5,785 nucleotides of DNA. Origin: Accumulibacter sp032229525. Its GTDB lineage: Bacteria > Pseudomonadota > Gammaproteobacteria > Burkholderiales > Rhodocyclaceae. The first letter of the stretch is position 1. Each line of letters starts with the position of its first letter. The notes beneath the pieces are model-generated. The model made no database searches, was not told where the DNA came from, and was given only the letters and a program-made list of their open reading frames with translations. Positions 5,065-5,785 of the stretch are shown here, in pieces. The DNA lies in contig NZ_JAVTWB010000195.1 in NCBI RefSeq assembly GCF_032229525.1, positions 1 through 5,785 of the forward strand. Direction: 5' to 3'. The position numbers and the translations under genes are program-made.

Positions 5065-5785
5065 ATGAGCCTCAACCACCGCTACGACTTTGTCCTGCTC
5101 TTTGACGTCAAGGACGGCAATCCGAACGGCGATCCGGATGCCGGTAATCTGCCCAGGCTCGATGCCGAGACCGGGCACGGGCTGGTGACCGACGTGTGCA
5201 TCAAACGCAAGGTGCGCAACTACGTCGGTATCGTCTACGGAGAGCAGCCGCCCTACGAGATTTACATCAAGGAAAAGGCGATTCTCAACCAGCAGCACGA
5301 GCGCGCCTACGAAGGCATCGGCAAGAAAGACCTGCTCAAAGGCGACGACAAAAAGCGCAAAGGCGGCGACGCTGTTGACGAAGCACGCCAATGGATGTGC
5401 AGGAACTTCTTCGACGTACGCACGTTCGGGGCGGTAATGTCTACCGGAGTGAACTGTGGGCAGGTGCGCGGGCCGGTACAACTGACCTTTGCGCGCTCGG
5501 TTTCCCCGGTGGTCGCTGTGGAACACTCGATCACGCGCATGGCCGTGGCCACCGAGGCCGAAGCCGAGAAGCAGAGCGGCGACAACCGCACGATGGGCCG
5601 GAAGTTCACCGTTCCCTATGGCCTCTACCGAGCCCACGGCTTCATTTCCGCTCATCTCGCTCGGCAAACGGGGTTTGGCGAGACCGATCTGGAACTCTTC
5701 TTCAAGGCGCTGGAAAGCATGTTCGAGGAAGATCGTTCCGCGGCCCGCGGTGAAATGACTACACGTGGGCTCTACGTCTTCAGGC
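5065..5785 (+). CDS. cas7c: Cas7c (Csd2), type I-C Cascade backbone subunit, 3' end cut by the window
   Basis: The frame stays open from ATG 5065 to the window end, giving 240 residues. Full-length family members are near 290, so about 50 are missing to the right. Cas7c is the RAMP-fold protein that polymerises along the crRNA spacer to form the Cascade filament. Visible blocks are YDFVLLFDVKDGNPNGDPD (7-25), TDVCIKRKVRNY (42-53), LNQQHERAYE (74-83), a lysine-rich stretch (87-99), FFDVRTFGAVMSTG (115-128), the GPVQLTFARS segment and SITRMAV, and GRKFTVPYGLYRAHGF. These are the standard Csd2 signatures. It follows cas8c by 9 nt in the same operon. Its frame has no frameshift or stop in the visible part. 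Confidence 0.96.
   Translation, partial: MSLNHRYDFVLLFDVKDGNPNGDPDAGNLPRLDAETGHGLVTDVCIKRKVRNYVGIVYGEQPPYEIYIKEKAILNQQHERAYEGIGKKDLLKGDDKKRKGGDAVDEARQWMCRNFFDVRTFGAVMSTGVNCGQVRGPVQLTFARSVSPVVAVEHSITRMAVATEAEAEKQSGDNRTMGRKFTVPYGLYRAHGFISAHLARQTGFGETDLELFFKALESMFEEDRSAARGEMTTRGLYVFR

Noticed and set aside
4300..5667. 455-residue open frame on the - strand, antisense to cas8c and cas7c
   Set aside because: It runs opposite two clearly coding genes with strong Cas8c and Cas7c signatures. It has no recognisable domain or ribosome binding site that I can see, and long antisense frames are common in GC-rich coding DNA.
5065..5785. A CRISPR array, cas4, cas1 or cas2 within the window
   Set aside because: No direct repeats with regular spacing and no adaptation-gene signatures are present. 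cas7c fills the sequence to the right edge.

Overview
The window holds the front part of a type I-C (Dvulg) CRISPR-Cas operon on the + strand, in the order cas3 - cas5c - cas8c (csd1) - cas7c (csd2). The right edge cuts cas7c. The adaptation genes (cas4, cas1, cas2) and the CRISPR array usually follow in this subtype, but none is present here. The DNA is GC-rich. The Cas proteins read like those of proteobacterial I-C systems (for example CFTRPEMKVERVSYDV in Cas5 and MILQALTDYYARK in Cas8c). A beta- or gammaproteobacterium is the most likely host, but this is a judgement from sequence flavour, not a search.

Left end (1-335). At the left edge a gene runs leftwards. Only its first 11 codons are visible (MKEVNVTALRQ), which match the N-terminus of Phd/YefM-type antitoxins. 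In front of it is a well-formed sigma70-type promoter on the - strand: TTGACA, a 17-bp spacer, then TACATT. An inverted repeat built on TGTACA cores covers its -10 box, as expected for an autoregulated toxin-antitoxin operon. Between this promoter and cas3 lie about 250 bp of GC-rich non-coding DNA with a few palindromes and no convincing cas promoter.

Cas operon (336-5785). The genes are packed tightly. There are 11 nt between cas3 and cas5c, a 4-nt ATGA overlap between cas5c and cas8c, and 9 nt between cas8c and cas7c, and each gene has its own Shine-Dalgarno sequence. Inside the 3' end of cas8c, an AAGGAG followed after 6 nt by an in-frame GTG marks the internal start of Cas11c, the small subunit of the I-C Cascade. 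From family knowledge, Cas5c trims pre-crRNA and caps the crRNA 5' handle, Cas7c forms the backbone along the crRNA, Cas8c recognises the PAM, Cas11c lines the belly of the complex, and Cas3 is recruited to nick, unwind and degrade the target DNA.

Main points of interest: the internally encoded Cas11c; a Cas5c in which two of the three catalytic-triad positions described for Bacillus halodurans Cas5d carry other residues; and the divergent antitoxin with its operator-promoter next to the defence operon. I did not find a wholly new system; this is a recognisable I-C locus with some details worth checking.
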